This document shows positions 49,401-61,400 of a stretch of 64,000 nucleotides of DNA, piece after piece. The DNA is from Sodiomyces alkalinus F11. Its lineage: Eukaryota > Ascomycota > Sordariomycetes > Glomerellales > Plectosphaerellaceae. The translations under genes were made by a program, and so were the position numbers. The notes below the pieces were generated by a model. The model was given only the letters and a program-made list of their open reading frames with translations. It had not been told where the DNA came from and did not search any database. The stretch covers positions 4,449,166 to 4,513,165 of the forward strand of contig NW_021167081.1 in the NCBI RefSeq assembly GCF_003711515.1, in the 5' to 3' direction. The first letter of the stretch is position 1, and every line of letters starts with the position of its first letter.

Positions 49401-50130
49401 CTAAGCCTACTTATAAGCGTATACCTATTACGCCCAAGACGATTAGAATACGCTATTACCGGTAGTATAGCTAGCCTTAAATAACCGGGTAAACTTAATA
49501 ATCTAAATAAGCCTATTCTTTCTATAACACGGGTACTATACGAATCCACTCTAAGTTAATAAGACTATACTAACCGATAAGTGTAAGGCTTCCGCGCAGG
49601 ACTTCTTAAATCGCCTTAAGGAAGCTACCTAATTCGCCTAAGCCGCGATAGCTACTATATAACTACGCTAAAAGGAGTTAGTAAACCGTTAGCGCTACTC
49701 TACTAAGAGATTCGAAAAGGATAACCTTATATAGTTAGATATCGGTAACTACTCCTTACTATAGCCCTTAAAGAAACTTACCTAGCTTTACTATAAGTAT
49801 AGAGTTATAAAGGTTATTAACTCCTCTATCGTAGAACTAAACGTCCTCTCGTAGATTTATAACCGTTTCTATATAGATCTCCTATAGTAAACCGACTACG
49901 ACCCCTTATTAGGGTAAGCGATAATAGACCCTTAGCTACTATTAATCCGTAAAAGGCTAAATGAGGAGGAGGAGTAGGTAGTAGAGGAAGTCCTTTACGC
50001 CTATACCCGAAGACGAGGTCGTGGTAAGGTTCGCGAGGTATTAGTACAATAAGAGGGCTATATAGAACTAATATAGGAACTACTTAAGAGTATACGGGAG
50101 ATATAAGCGCTTAACGAATTCGAGAAGAAG
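46414..50130 (+). pseudogene. Gypsy E pol: protease, RT, RNase H, integrase, chromodomain
   Basis: A protease-like stretch (about 46720-47000) is followed by the RT lead-in LDKGFIRASNPATAVFILFVRKLGGGLRF (about 47310-47400, codons partly RIPed). The RT segment PFKLTGAPATF near 47615 and active site AYIDDILIYL near 47693-47720 are intact in both Asp. RNase H spans about 48150-48500. An integrase zinc module IHDLVVGGYLGK...FVRNYYIYRA is at about 48875-49015. The integrase core (FIIDLLPTRKGKYRYL near 49090) is followed by a C-terminal chromodomain-like segment VEEVLYAYTRRRGRGKVREV near 49980-50040. Stops are RIP-type, so no functional product is expected. Confidence 0.85.
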
Positions 50131-50269
50131 TATAGCCCGGTATAGTCGAATAACGGGCCTTTATAATAGTATACGAAGGAGATATAGGCGTGAAAGAAGG
50201 CCGATACGGCGGCGAGGAGGATAAGAACCGAGAGCGAAGTCTTATTAGGGGTATACCCCCGCGCTACTT

Positions 50270-51528
50270 AACTTATAAGTGAAAAAGAACTAAGTAAAAT
50301 CTTAGAAACTACTAAAATAACCTAAACGATATAAAGGGCCTACTTACCTATAATCTTACCCTTTTCTAACTCCTCCTTTTATAAGGCTATACCGTCCTTA
50401 GCGGTACCTACCTATAACTCCTACTAAGGAAAAGCCGAGGCGAGTATAACCTCGGGAATAGCCCCCGGATTATTATTAGCGGTAAAGGGGATTACGGCTA
50501 TATAATACTTATATACGCGGCGGATAGAGTAAAAGAGGTTATAAACCTTTTACGATATTATAGTAATATCGTTATTCTTATCCTTTAACTTTTACGATAC
50601 CTCTTTAAGCGTCTTATCTATACTACGTATAAAGGCGGCGATATTATCAAGGGCTTATACTATACTCGCCTAAAACTCGGCGGTAGCGGGCGGGGCGGTA
50701 ACGGGTAACGGGGCGATAGTAGTAAACGGCGTAGAGATAGGAGTAAAGGCGGCGATAGGAGGGCCGGCGATAACGGGAACGGGGGATTATAATAGGCCGG
50801 CGACGTTTTTACCTAACTTAGCTAGGCCGAGAGCGACCTATAAACGGCCATAGGTATCCTAGAATTAATAGCAGTTTTATAAAGAAAAAATCAGTATAAA
50901 GGCTAATAAGCAAAAGGCAGGTATAAACTTATATCGTTATCGTTAGCGTCCTTATTTATAAGGCGAGCGGTATCCTATAGGGTATTAGTAGTATCGTGAG
51001 CGGCGGACAGGAGCTATATCGCTTATTAATCGCGGTTACCCTAAGTTTACCTAGTATAATTACCTCGGAATATTTATAGGTACGGTAAGAGCACTTATAG
51101 CACTTAGTATCGGTATAAGTAGCGCCGGGGCCCGACTAATAATAATACTTAACGGTATACTCCTATTTACCTTACCGGGTAGTGTATTAGGCGTAGGGGG
51201 CTAGGCGGCGAGGTCCGGGCGGATTCTTAGGGGCACGACGCTTCTTCGGGGGGGGGTCGGAGTCTACTTAGTATTAGTAACGGCTAACCTTATAACTAAT
51301 AATAATATAGACTAAACTTACGTTATTATCGCTATCGCCCTTATAAGGGCGCTTATTAAGGGAGGCGTAGTTAGATATCTGCTAACGGTTAGCTATAGCC
51401 CTAAACTAAGAGCGAGGAGCGTATAAACTTATAGTAAGGAGAATATAGGCGGCCTAATAGATAAGCTATTACTTAGCGACGTTAGTTATACTATTAAGGG
51501 ACCTATAAGGTATCTCGGGGCGACTTAT
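50270..51528 (-). pseudogene. Antisense ORF of Gypsy E, between pol and 3' LTR
   Basis: On the minus strand, from an ATA (RIPed ATG) at 51528 a protein-like frame runs through QAAYILLT-type residues. It then passes a basic Pro-rich PPPKKRRAPKNPPGPRR segment (about 51190-51250) and a Cys-rich patch TDTKCYKCSYRTYKYSE (about 51065-51115). After a likely intron it continues through a Pro/Thr/Ala-rich region to a coiled-coil-like tail (DNIAAFIRSIDKTLKEVS, KLKDKNNDITII; about 50540-50640). It aligns at the protein level with the E1 copy. It overlaps no pol domain. Function unknown; it may be a DNA- or RNA-binding accessory protein. Confidence 0.55.
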
Positions 51529-51952
51529 GGTATAGAAAATCTAATAATAATAAAAATAAGAAAAATAAGGAAATACCTAAAAGGAAGCTACAAAGGGGGA
51601 AGAAAATAGGAAAAAACGAGGAATAATGGCAGGTTTATTTTATTACCCTTTCTACGCTATTCGGGTAGAAGGAATAACCCCCGATTATATATTCGGCAGG
51701 CATATTATTTATAAGAAGTATATACGCCGGCGAGGGGCTTATAATGGCACCGCGATATAAGAACTCCTTTATACTATTTTAGCCTTAAAAGGATCTTAGC
51801 TGCTACGGATTACCTCCTTTCGAAGGAGCCTTTAATAGAATCGAATAAGGGAGGCTATTTTTAGATTATACGCGAGGAGGTTAGAGTAATATAAGGTCAC
51901 GACCGTGCAACTATAATACGACCACGACCTCGCCTCCGGCGGGGGGGGGGTA

Positions 51953-52159
51953 TATTATAGGTAATAGCCCGCGGAATAATCCCCGGTAGTAGTCAGGACC
52001 AAAAAGCACGGACCTCCTAGCGAGGCCTATACGATTCTATATATACTTAGCCGCCTATACAACGCGTAGACTTTTCCTTTCCTCCCTTTCCTTCCGTAGT
52101 TCGAATAATCTATATTTTCGGCCTTAGTACGTGAATAACTATTTTAATAAGCCGTCATA
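51953..52159 (+). repeat. 3' LTR of Gypsy E
   Basis: 207 bp, TATTATAGGTAATAGCCC...GCCGTCATA, directly after a run of ten G. It is more RIPed at its 5' part than the 5' LTR. Confidence 0.8.
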
Positions 52160-53926
52160 ATACATTAATTAAAGTAAAAGGGTAGTATAATCATAGTACT
52201 AGGTTAGATATATTAAAAGACAAGGTATAAGAAGCTGGATTCTCTAAGTAGGCGTTAAATTATTGTAACGAACGAACTACTAGCCTTAAGCCAAGTCACT
52301 AAAATCATATTAACTGCTTCCCTTTAATTAATTCGAGGGATTAAATTATATAAGAAACTAAGTGGCATTATGAATTAGTACTATATAGGATCGGATATAG
52401 GCTTAGACAGCTAAGTACTCGGCGAGACTGGATTACCACGTTAGTATAGAGGGGGAAAAGTTCTCCTTTTCCTCCTTAAGTTAAAGTCTTTATAAAATAC
52501 GATTATTAAGTTATAATAGTATAATCCGTTACAGTATATATTCTCCCTAGTATTATAGCCTATTCCTTAACAAATTCTTTAACTTCTATACCTATAAGGT
52601 TACCGGGCCGAAGGTACTACTAAAGCGGATTTTATAAAGTATTACTAACGCCGACCGGGCAGATACGGGTATATAATAAGAAAAGCGTATTCGAGCCACC
52701 GAAAAAGAGCGTTAGGACCGACCGGATAATAATAATAATAATAATAATAATACGGCCTTATCGTTATCCCTTAGTTCGGTGCCGACACGGACGTTATCCG
52801 TAGATAGTCGTCTACGGAGGCTTAATATCGAGGACACTAAAAACGTCGAATAGTTAGCGAGCTACGCGTCCTCTAACCATATAAGAGAACCGTCCCCGAT
52901 AACTACTAAGAACCTATTCGCCCGATTAGCGCGTTAGGTATAATAATAGCAAGATTTTAACTCGTAGATATAAAGATAGAATAAGGCTATCCTATAACGG
53001 CTTATTAAACGTCCGGCGATAGAACGGGAATATAAAAGAGTGTATATATTTAGACTATAGCAATGTCTTAATCGGACTATAGTTTAATTGATAATAGCCC
53101 GTAACAGCCCCTGCTAGCTACTAACTTTCTTTTTCTAATTTTATTTTTCCCTTTTTCCTTTGTCAGACCGTACAATACTAACTGCCTGCCTCTATAGCAT
53201 CGGAAGAGGCTATAGTGGGGGTATTAAAGGAATTAATTCTCTATTAAATACGGACGGTAACGGTTCTAATACTATAGAATCGTGGTCTAGTATAGATAAG
53301 GCGATTAAAAGGCAATAGTAGTAACTAGGTTAGACCTCCGTATCTACGGGTATATAGGTAATTAACGATCGTTGTAAAATTAATCAAATGTAAAAAGCGT
53401 GGAAAACGCCGAATTAGCTAGAGAGCTATTATCGTAGTTATTATATAGTCGGATAAAATAAAACAGTTAGCCGCTGGCGGGGGCTGTTACGGGCTGTTGT
53501 TAGTTGAAACACAGTCCGATTAAGAGGCTGCTATAGTCCGAATATATACACTTACATAAAGAGCTACCGGTTTAAAACTATAAGACTCTAGGTGAGAACA
53601 CGACTATTACTAAGATTAACGACTAGGTATGCGCGGTTAAAGCCCGGAACCGTTATAGGGCAGAGGCCCTTATACTCTAGCTAATCAAATAGGCTTTAAC
53701 TAAGCTACAACACTCCTACTAGATATCGTGGCGGAGCCACGAGCGGAAGCTCTTATCGTCTATATAGGACGAGTTTAAGGCGTTTATTCGGTAAGAATAC
53801 CCATCCCGCGATTTATAGTATTTCTACTACTAGGAGGAGCTTTATAAATTACGTATTATCGGCGATATAACGCCGATAAAGGTATTCGAATAATAGGTAA
53901 CTACTACCACGTATTAGGGTAGGAGA
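52160..53926 (+). pseudogene. Unidentified RIPed ORF, split by MITE 2
   Basis: From about 52590 the plus strand reads VTGPKVLLKRILQSITNAD, an Asn run (AAT repeat, 52727-52752) and LFARLAR...REYK up to 53038. After the MITE the frame continues as NYKTLGENTTITKIND, ARNRYRAEALI and ISWRSHERKLLSS...FKAFIRQEYPSRDLQYFYYQEELYKLRIIGD, up to the LTR at 53927. The two halves look like one helical protein. No family is recognised. The first ~400 bp (52165-52560) hold nothing I can identify. Confidence 0.45.
53039..53552. mobile_element. MITE 2: 514-bp inverted-repeat element
   Basis: Arms of about 88 bp, starting AGTGTATATATT on both sides (left 53039-53126; right complement 53465-53552). They differ mainly by C/T and G/A changes of RIP type, with the right arm less mutated. 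There is no coding capacity in the core. It splits the surrounding ORF. Flanking 8-mers TATAAAAG and TACATAAA are only partly alike, so the duplication is unclear. It is a different family from MITE 1. Confidence 0.75.
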
Positions 53927-54555
53927 TATTGCACGTTAAAATAGCACTTATATAATTAACTTAATATAGCAGAAATCTCGTATATATATATTATATAAAG
54001 TTATATCTATATAAGTCTCTCGTGCCCTTAATTTAGGTAGTAAAGACTCTATTATAGGTACTATATTATTTAGATCCTATCCGGTCTTTTCCGATACCCG
54101 CCCCTATTATATCCTAATACCCGAGGTCCCCGAGATCCGAATCCCTTAGTTAGGCATAGATCCCCTAGGGACTATGTCGTGGTCTGTGTGGGTATACAAT
54201 ATACCCCCTTAGTTAAAGTGCGTCTTCTTAGGTTAACTAACTAATTAGAGCCGTCGATCTAAACCAAAAGCTCTTAACTTTTCTATCGTAAAATTCATAG
54301 CAAAGGGAAAACGCCCTTATAAAAAGAATCTAAATCCGCCCTATTCAACTATTTAATTTAATTCTATCTTAATCGGTTCCTCGATTCTAATTAGCCGGAT
54401 CTACTTAATTCGATCTATATTTATCGGATCTACTACGCCCTCGGGGCCCTTTATCGTCGTTACGGCCGCTACTTTAACCTATTTAATCTCTTCGTGCAGT
54501 TATTTTAACCACTTAATACGATCCCTTTAAATCCGTTAAATTAAGCTATTACTAT
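53927..54555 (-). mobile_element. Copia family-B 3' end fragment, minus strand
   Basis: An inverted LTR (53927-54201, 275 bp, TATTGCACG...ACAATA) is followed by the complement of the last ~350 bp of the B internal region, including the polypurine tract (taccccctta) and the C-terminal tail of RNase H. It matches the complement of about 13840-14460 in B1. The rest of the element is missing beyond about 54555. Confidence 0.85.
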
Positions 54556-55690
54556 ATATTAATATTATTATTAAATAATATCTAGATATATTTTATAATT
54601 ATATATAAGCCTTTAGCTTAATACTAGAGCTCTACTATAATATAGCTATGCTTATCTTATACTTAGATATATCCTCGATTTATATACGAGATTACCTCGT
54701 ATATTAAATATCTTATAGTCTACTATCGAGGATAGTATTATATCGTAGTGTAATATACTAGACTATATCGTACGACCGACCACGACTTTGCCACCTCCGT
54801 TCGGGTTAAATAGAATGCCCCGAATCTTAGAATCCATTCTTCTTTTTCCATATATAAGTCATATACGAAAAAGCAATCTATACTTCTTCGTTCGTAATAA
54901 TGCAAGTCTTATAATATTAATTGCATTTCTATCTATTTTCTATCCTAATTATTAAAAGGGTATAAGCCCGGATTAGCTCTGCCTACGCAACACACAAAGT
55001 TCTTCCATTCCACCCGGTCGTAATATAAAAAGAGAAACCACCGATTCCTTTTATCGGTCGCATATAACAACAATATATTATAACACACTAAACCGATTAG
55101 TCATAATCCCTTCTATAACAGAAGGTCGGAAAGAGGGCTTAAAAATAACCTGTGCGTGAATTGAACGTGGTCACTTTACTACTATTCTTTACGTACGATT
55201 ATAATTATAACCACTACACCACTACGACTACGATTACTACTATGCTGTTTTCGATACTAGTATAGTCTTTTCGGCTCTTATAAGGCTTTACACACTAAAT
55301 ACTATATACGCGCTCTATAGGTGTTTTCCTATTAAGGATTTCGCTCTAGATAATCCCTTTTTGCCTAATCCGTGAATTGCTTTATCTTTTTAGAGTCACT
55401 TTTAGACCCACTTTTGGATCTACTTTTAGGTCTAACCTTAGGAATAAAGAAAGAACGTTCCCTTTCTTTAGAAACAAAGAAGATCTATCCTTTTTAGATG
55501 CCTTTTCTTCTTTTTCCTTATCCTCGAAAGACTTTTTCGTCTTTTAGGAAACACTTTTTATACCCGGTTCCTCGGTACTCGACTATTAGACCCATTCGTT
55601 ATAACTAGTCCTTTAGTACTCGACTATTAGACCTATATTTCCCTATTCCCACTCCACTTCTTTAATAAAATAATAAAGAATTCATATAAG
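54556..55690. other. AT-rich non-coding stretch, probably LTR/leader of Gypsy F
   Basis: No protein frame. 54556-54780 is extremely AT-rich. From about 54790 CA dinucleotides are more frequent. A segment at about 55450-55640 has short repeats (cggtactcgactattagaccc and a near copy, about 55570 and 55617). As gag of Gypsy F starts right after, the 5' LTR and leader of F should lie here, but its partner LTR is outside the window, so no boundaries can be given. Confidence 0.4.
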
Positions 55691-56486
55691 ATCCAAATAA
55701 AATCCAAAATAAATACAATAAATACCGTTCAGAATCTCAAAAATACCTCAGTCTCAGGAACCCCTTAAAGAGGTCTTCGTTAAGAACCTTAAGGGCAGTA
55801 AAGCCTATACAATCTAAACGATAGGTATATATACCCACTTTGCCCGTAAGGGGCTTATTTTAGAAAATATAATAAACCCCTACCTAATATCAGCTCTTCT
55901 AAGGCTATTCAGGACGATCTAAAGTTTTCTGGAGATATAATAGCGGCTCTTTTAGACAGACCCCTTTCTTAAGTCCAGGGACTTACTACGGGCGCAGGAG
56001 TCTATAATAAGCTCAAAGACCTATGCGAAAGGAAGGGTTTTTTAGCTAACTACGACGTTCTGGTTTCTTTTTTTAATATATAGCCTTTAGACTTCCCTAC
56101 CCTCGAAGCCTTCTTATATAAGGTATAGGAAAAACTGATTAAAATAGGGTCTCGGGATATAAATCTCGAAAATTAAGTGATGTTTACGTAGATTTTAGAT
56201 CGCCTAGACGACCGCTACGCTTCTATCACTTCCTAGATTATATAGACACTTCGGTATAATCTAAATAGCTATACGCTAGATAAACTAATCGCCGAACTAA
56301 TCGACGCTTCGAGGAAAATCGACTCGTCGAATAACCTACTTATTAATAATAGGAAAAATGAGAAAACTTAGAAAAGACCCTAGGGGAATCAGAAAAAGAA
56401 TCAGCCGTAGTAGCAGAATCAGGGGAATTAATAGAATTAATAGCAGAAAACCCTAATTTATATAAACTATAAGAACAAAGGATATA

Positions 56487-56703
56487 TATATAAACGACTG
56501 GTTATAGGTCGTGGCACTAAGTAAGGTCGTAATAATAGATTATCTAGAATTAAGGAAGGAAGAAGGAAAAAGGAGAAAAGTCTATAGCACTAGGCTAGCT
56601 ATAAGGTAGCGATAAGTTAGCGATATAGGTTCGTTAACTAAGCGCGTCGTCAGGAAGATCCAGAGTATAGCCGGATCCTCTATATTAGGGTTAACCCGTA
56701 ACA
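56487..56703 (-). repeat. 3' LTR of Gypsy G
   Basis: 217 bp, retaining the original TGTTACGGG terminus (cccgtaaca on the plus strand). Confidence 0.85.
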
Positions 56704-56990
56704 CTATCCCCCCCTCCCTCCGGGGGTTATATAACCGCGTATTACCATTATAGTTTAGCTCCCCCTTACGTCGCGGTGATAAAGAAATAGTCGTATCCCT
56801 TTATCTTACCTCGCCCTTACCTTAATATTAAAGAAATCTTAGGTCGCCTACTAACCTGTATTCACGTGCCCGAAATAGTAATATAGGCCTCCCTCGCGTA
56901 GATACTATCCGTAGATATATCGGCCCTATTTTCCTTATAGGCCCTTTTTTCCTTATAGGCCCTTTTTTCCTCTATTCCCCTCCCTACCTT

Positions 56991-57012
56991 TAATAATAAT
57001 AATAATAATAAT
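56991..57012. repeat. AAT microsatellite
   Basis: Seven AAT units in the untranslated stretch between the 3' LTR of Gypsy G and its antisense ORF. Confidence 0.8.
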
Positions 57013-57289
57013 AGTAGTTCCGTATATACTTATTTTTCCTTATAGCGACGATTCCTCTAATATCCCTCATCCTTAGATAATAATAGTAATACTCGGTTAG
57101 TTTAAGAGTTCTCTATCTAAAGTAAGCCGTCTTTTACCTATAATCTTTTTATTAGGAACCCTTTACTAACTTATATCGTTTTTATAGACAGCGCTAACCC
57201 TTAGCGATAATAGGGGTAATAATAGTAATAAGCGTGCCGCCGATAACGATATAGGTATAACGCTTTTACGTCCTAAGGCGATACTAACC

Positions 57290-58460
57290 GTATAATAGTT
57301 TATGTTATCGCCCTCGCCGCAACCTAAAAAGAAGAAATCGGGGGGTAATCGGCCTCCTAAATACCCTCCCGGTAATGTTTATACCGAGCTATACCTCCTT
57401 TACACGCGCGATACCGCTAATAGGAAGTATAAGCGGCTTGATTATAGCTAGACTAATCGGGGGAAGAAATACTATATATACTCTACGAAGATATACCGGT
57501 ATACTCCTCTCCTAGTATACCTTAAAGGCTACGCGTCAAGGTTATTCGAGACGGTTACTTTTATTAGCGATAATAATAAGAATACCCCTATAAGATTTCC
57601 TCCCCTTAAAAGGTCGTGATAGTATCGCTAACTCTTCTTTTAGGTGTAGGAACTATATCTTAACGCCTACGCGGTATTTTAGAATACCCTTATAGCTAAG
57701 GAAATAAAAACGGCGATATTACCTATAGCTATATATCCCGCGGAGGCTTTTAGTATAATAGTCGCGCTAGCCCCTTCTCCTCCCTAAGAGGTTTAAGAAA
57801 CGGTAGTACTATAGTTAGCCTTATTACCTCTTTCTAAGGTCGTTAACGAGGTAGCTAAACTAGCCTTACTTCCTCCGCTAATAAAGGTCGCTAATAAGGT
57901 GGTTATACTAGTCTTTTCTCCTCCCTTAAAGGTTATAGAAAAGATAGCGTTAGGACTAAACGTATTGCCTCCGGAGGAGGTTATTACTAGGGCGGAATAG
58001 CTAGCTTTATCTCCTCCTTATAAGGTTATAGGTAAGGTAGTAGTTTCGGGCTTAGTCTCTCCTAATATTATAGCGGAAAAGAACGCTTATCCTATTACTC
58101 CTACTCTTTTATCGGGGTTAACATTATCGGATAAAGACTTTAGGTGCTTTAGTCTTATAGAGCTAAGGGAGTATACTCGGGTATTTAAGGAGATACTTAT
58201 ACTCGGCTACGCTAATATTATAATTTCCGAACTCTAATAATACGCGGAGCGTAGGCGGGCTTTTACGCTTACGGGTATAACTATCGCTAGCGCGGTTATA
58301 ATCCCCGATAACGGCGATATTAAAGATAATACTAAGGTTAAGGAGATAGACTCCGACTTATAGCGGGGCGATAAGGGTAAGACTTTTACGGAAATCGATA
58401 GTCCTAAGGATAGCGATTTTAAAGCTAAGGATATTAATCTAGGCTTATATTAAGCGTAGC
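57290..58460 (+). pseudogene. Antisense ORF of Gypsy G, between pol and 3' LTR
   Basis: The plus-strand frame (antisense to G pol) begins near an ATG at 57302 with SPSPQPKKKKSGGNRPPKYP. It continues with YTELYLLYTRDTANRKYKRLDYS and YYIYSTKIYRYTPLLVYLKGYAS, a long region of repeated Val/Leu/Pro-rich blocks (LLPLSKVVNEVAKLALLPPL, FSPPLKVIEKIALGL and similar, about 57790-58060), and then SLIELREYTRVFKEILILGYANI. Few stops, mostly RIP-type. Position and polarity match the antisense ORF of Gypsy E, but the sequence is different. Function unknown. Confidence 0.55.
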
Positions 58461-58469
58461 TAGGGCGTA

Positions 58470-61400
58470 GGGCCTATCTGGCCTAAGCTAAATCCGACTT
58501 TTACTCCCTTTTAATTATTATAATACGATCGCTTATATATCGGTTCTTATATTATAATAGCGCGAAGGTATCTAATAGGTAATTATTTATTATTACTAAG
58601 CCGAATTTCCCTTTAAACTTATCGAGTGCCTATGTTTACGCTAATAGTTCTAGAGGTTCTTATATAGGCTTATATTATCCTACCTATTATATTAATACTT
58701 TATATCTTAATCCCCTACCTCGCCTTTTCGTCCTCGCATAAAGGATTTCCTCGACTTCCTATTTTATACTATTAGTTACTTCTTAAATAAGCGGTGCTTA
58801 AGGGTCGTTTACTACTTATCCCGGAAAGGGGTTATCGCCCGCGCGACGTAATAAGTCTACGTAGAATCAAGGGTAGATCTATAATAGTACGGCCAGCTTA
58901 ACTATATATAGGCTAATTACCTTTATAACTCGGTATTTACGATAACGCTAATTAAGTTTTCGTGATAGTTATAGAGTTAAATAGTTAGCTAACGATAGCT
59001 AGACTAAGTCGTCAACCTTAAAACCCTCAGCCGGTATACGATATTAGTTAGTAGACTCCTTATTCTTAAGCTATATCGATATAATCGCGGCCTAAGTAAA
59101 CTCGGTTATTTCCTATAATCGGCGAAGTAGGTTATAGGCCGCTAATACTTTAGGTTCTAAAAGGGGCTCCTTAGTTATCTAGATCGGATCGATATAGTAG
59201 CTATATTCTAAGAAAAAAGGGTTAAACCCTATTATAGAGCTCTCGCGCTTATGTAGGCTAGTTATACCACGGGTAGTAAGCGATCCCAGTCGTCCTAAGC
59301 GTAATAGATAAAGGCTTATAAATAAGCTTACACTTCTTAGTTTATACGCTTTATTACTTTATCGGTCTAGGGGTAATATACTATACTAAGCTTACGCGAT
59401 ATCCGTATAAGCTCGTAAAAGTGCTTTTAGAACCTGCTTATCTAGTTTAAGCCTTAGTTACTAATAATTAACCTAAGTATTCTATAAAACCGGAAATAAT
59501 AGTATAAGAACTATTCCGCGTAAGCTTCGGCTTTTATTATCTTTATCGCTTCTAATATTATAGCCTTAGTTAGACGGTCTATAATAACCTAAAGGTAGCG
59601 CGCCTTCTTCTTACCGGCTAATAGTAGATCCGTTATAAAGTCTATTAATTAGTCGCTCCGTATTCGTTCTAGTACCGGGAGGGGGCGTAAAAGGCCTTAT
59701 TTTGTATTTCTCTATATATACCCCTTTCCGTAGATATTATAGTTCCGGATAAATTATCGGATCTCCTTATTTATTCTTAGCTAGAAGAAGCGACGCGCTA
59801 TTAAGGCGATAGTGTTTTTATATCCGGGGTATCCTCCGATTACTAAATCGTGAATTAACTAGATAATCCTCCTTTATAACGTCAACCCTTTAGTAGACCC
59901 GGGTACCTAAATTCGGTTACGGAATAGTAATAACCCGGTTATAGAGACTAAGTACTTAGCTATTTATAGCTTTAATTCTAATAATAGTAGGAACTATTAT
60001 TCTTCTTCGGTAACTATAAATAAAGCTCCTTAATATTATTCGTTTTTTGTAAGCGCCTTATCCTATAATCCCTATAGCTTTTAGTCCGCCTCGAAGATTA
60101 TTTAACCGCTATTAATATAGCGAATACTAAGTAAAATCGCGGTATCGGGAATTAATTAGATATAATAAGATTACTCCTATTTATCCGTTATATCTTAGGG
60201 CTTATCTTACTATTAACGTAAAAGGGCGTCCGCTATCGCGTTATTCTTTCCCTTCCGATACTTAAGCATAAAATCGAACTATATAAGCTCGCCGGCCTAT
60301 CGGCTATATCGTTTAGTAATCGGTCGCTTAGTTATAAAGTATTTAAGGGCCTTATAGTTAAAGAGGACTATAAACTACCTATAACTAATAAGCTCGGCCT
60401 ACTATATTGTTAAATAACTTATAATTACTAGTATTTCCGTATTATAGATTAGGTAATTATATTCCGCTTTATTAGGTTTATAAGAGTAGTATACGATTAT
60501 ATAGCGATTTCCGTCCGCGTCTTCTTATATTAGGCTACCCCTAAGGGTAAACCCCGAGTAGTCTATCTTAATAAATATCTTATTTGCTAGGTCCTACTAT
60601 TATAGTATTAGTCCTTCTTAAAACCTCGCCATTAGCTCGCGAAAGGCTACTTCTTCCTTAGGACCCTATCGAAAGGTATAGTCTTTCTTAGTTAATACTA
60701 TAGGGCCGAGATCCCCGAAAAATCCTTAATAAAGATTCGGTAATAATTTATAAACTCTAAGAAGCTTTATATGCCCTTGACCGTTTTAGGCGTTTCTTAC
60801 TCCCGAATAACTCGTAACTTCTCTAAATCGTAAAACACGCCTTTCCCCGCGGTAATTATAAATCCTAGGTACTTTACTATCTTTACGCTAAACTCGTACT
60901 TTAACGGATTTAGGTTTAGGCCGGCGTCTACGAGCGCGCGGAGTACCTACTTTACCTTCGCCTTATAGTCGGCCCGACTCCTATTAGAGTAGACTAGGAT
61001 ATTATTAACGTAAACGGTAATACAGTTATCTAGGAAGCGCTATAGCGTCTTATTAATATATCGTTAAAAAGTTGCGGGAGCCCTACTTAGGCTAAACGGG
61101 TAGATAAGCTATTCGAAGAGCCTAAACTAAGTTCGGAACGCGGCCTTATATTCGTATCCTAAGGCTATCCTAATCTTATAAAAGGCGGCGACTATATTAA
61201 GCTTCGTAAACTATTTTACTTAGCTTAGGCTTTATAGTATCGCGGTGATTAGAGAAAATTAATAATAGTCTTCCTTAGTAATCGCGTTTAATACTCGATA
61301 GTTATAATAAAATTAAAGTCCTCCGCCTAGCTTTCTTATACAGAGGATAGGAGCCGTGGCTTCTAAACTACTAGCATGGATAAATCCCTTATCTATTAAG

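Larger units (their letters stand above)
41654..52159 (+). mobile_element. Gypsy chromovirus E, complete layout, RIP-killed, with nested LINE
   Basis: LTRs at 41654-41858 and 51953-52159 start TGTTACGGG/TATTATAGG. The flanking 5-mers are ATACG (41649-41653) and ATACA (52160-52164), a target duplication differing by one base. Order: gag with CCHC knuckle (about 42190-42955), LINE C insertion (42956-46402), protease, RT, RNase H, integrase and chromodomain (about 46414-50130). An antisense ORF (about 50270-51528) follows, then a G10 polypurine tract at 51941-51950. Without the LINE and its duplication the element is about 7.05 kb, normal for a fungal Gypsy. PR-RT-RH-IN order and a chromodomain define a chromovirus. 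Confidence 0.88.

Noticed and set aside
55140..55250. Minus-strand tRNA-like segment (GTGTAGTGGTTAT A-box-like and CGTTCAATTC B-box-like)
   Set aside because: Acceptor and T stems do not pair and no anticodon arm can be drawn. At most a RIPed tRNA or SINE relic, not callable as an RNA gene.
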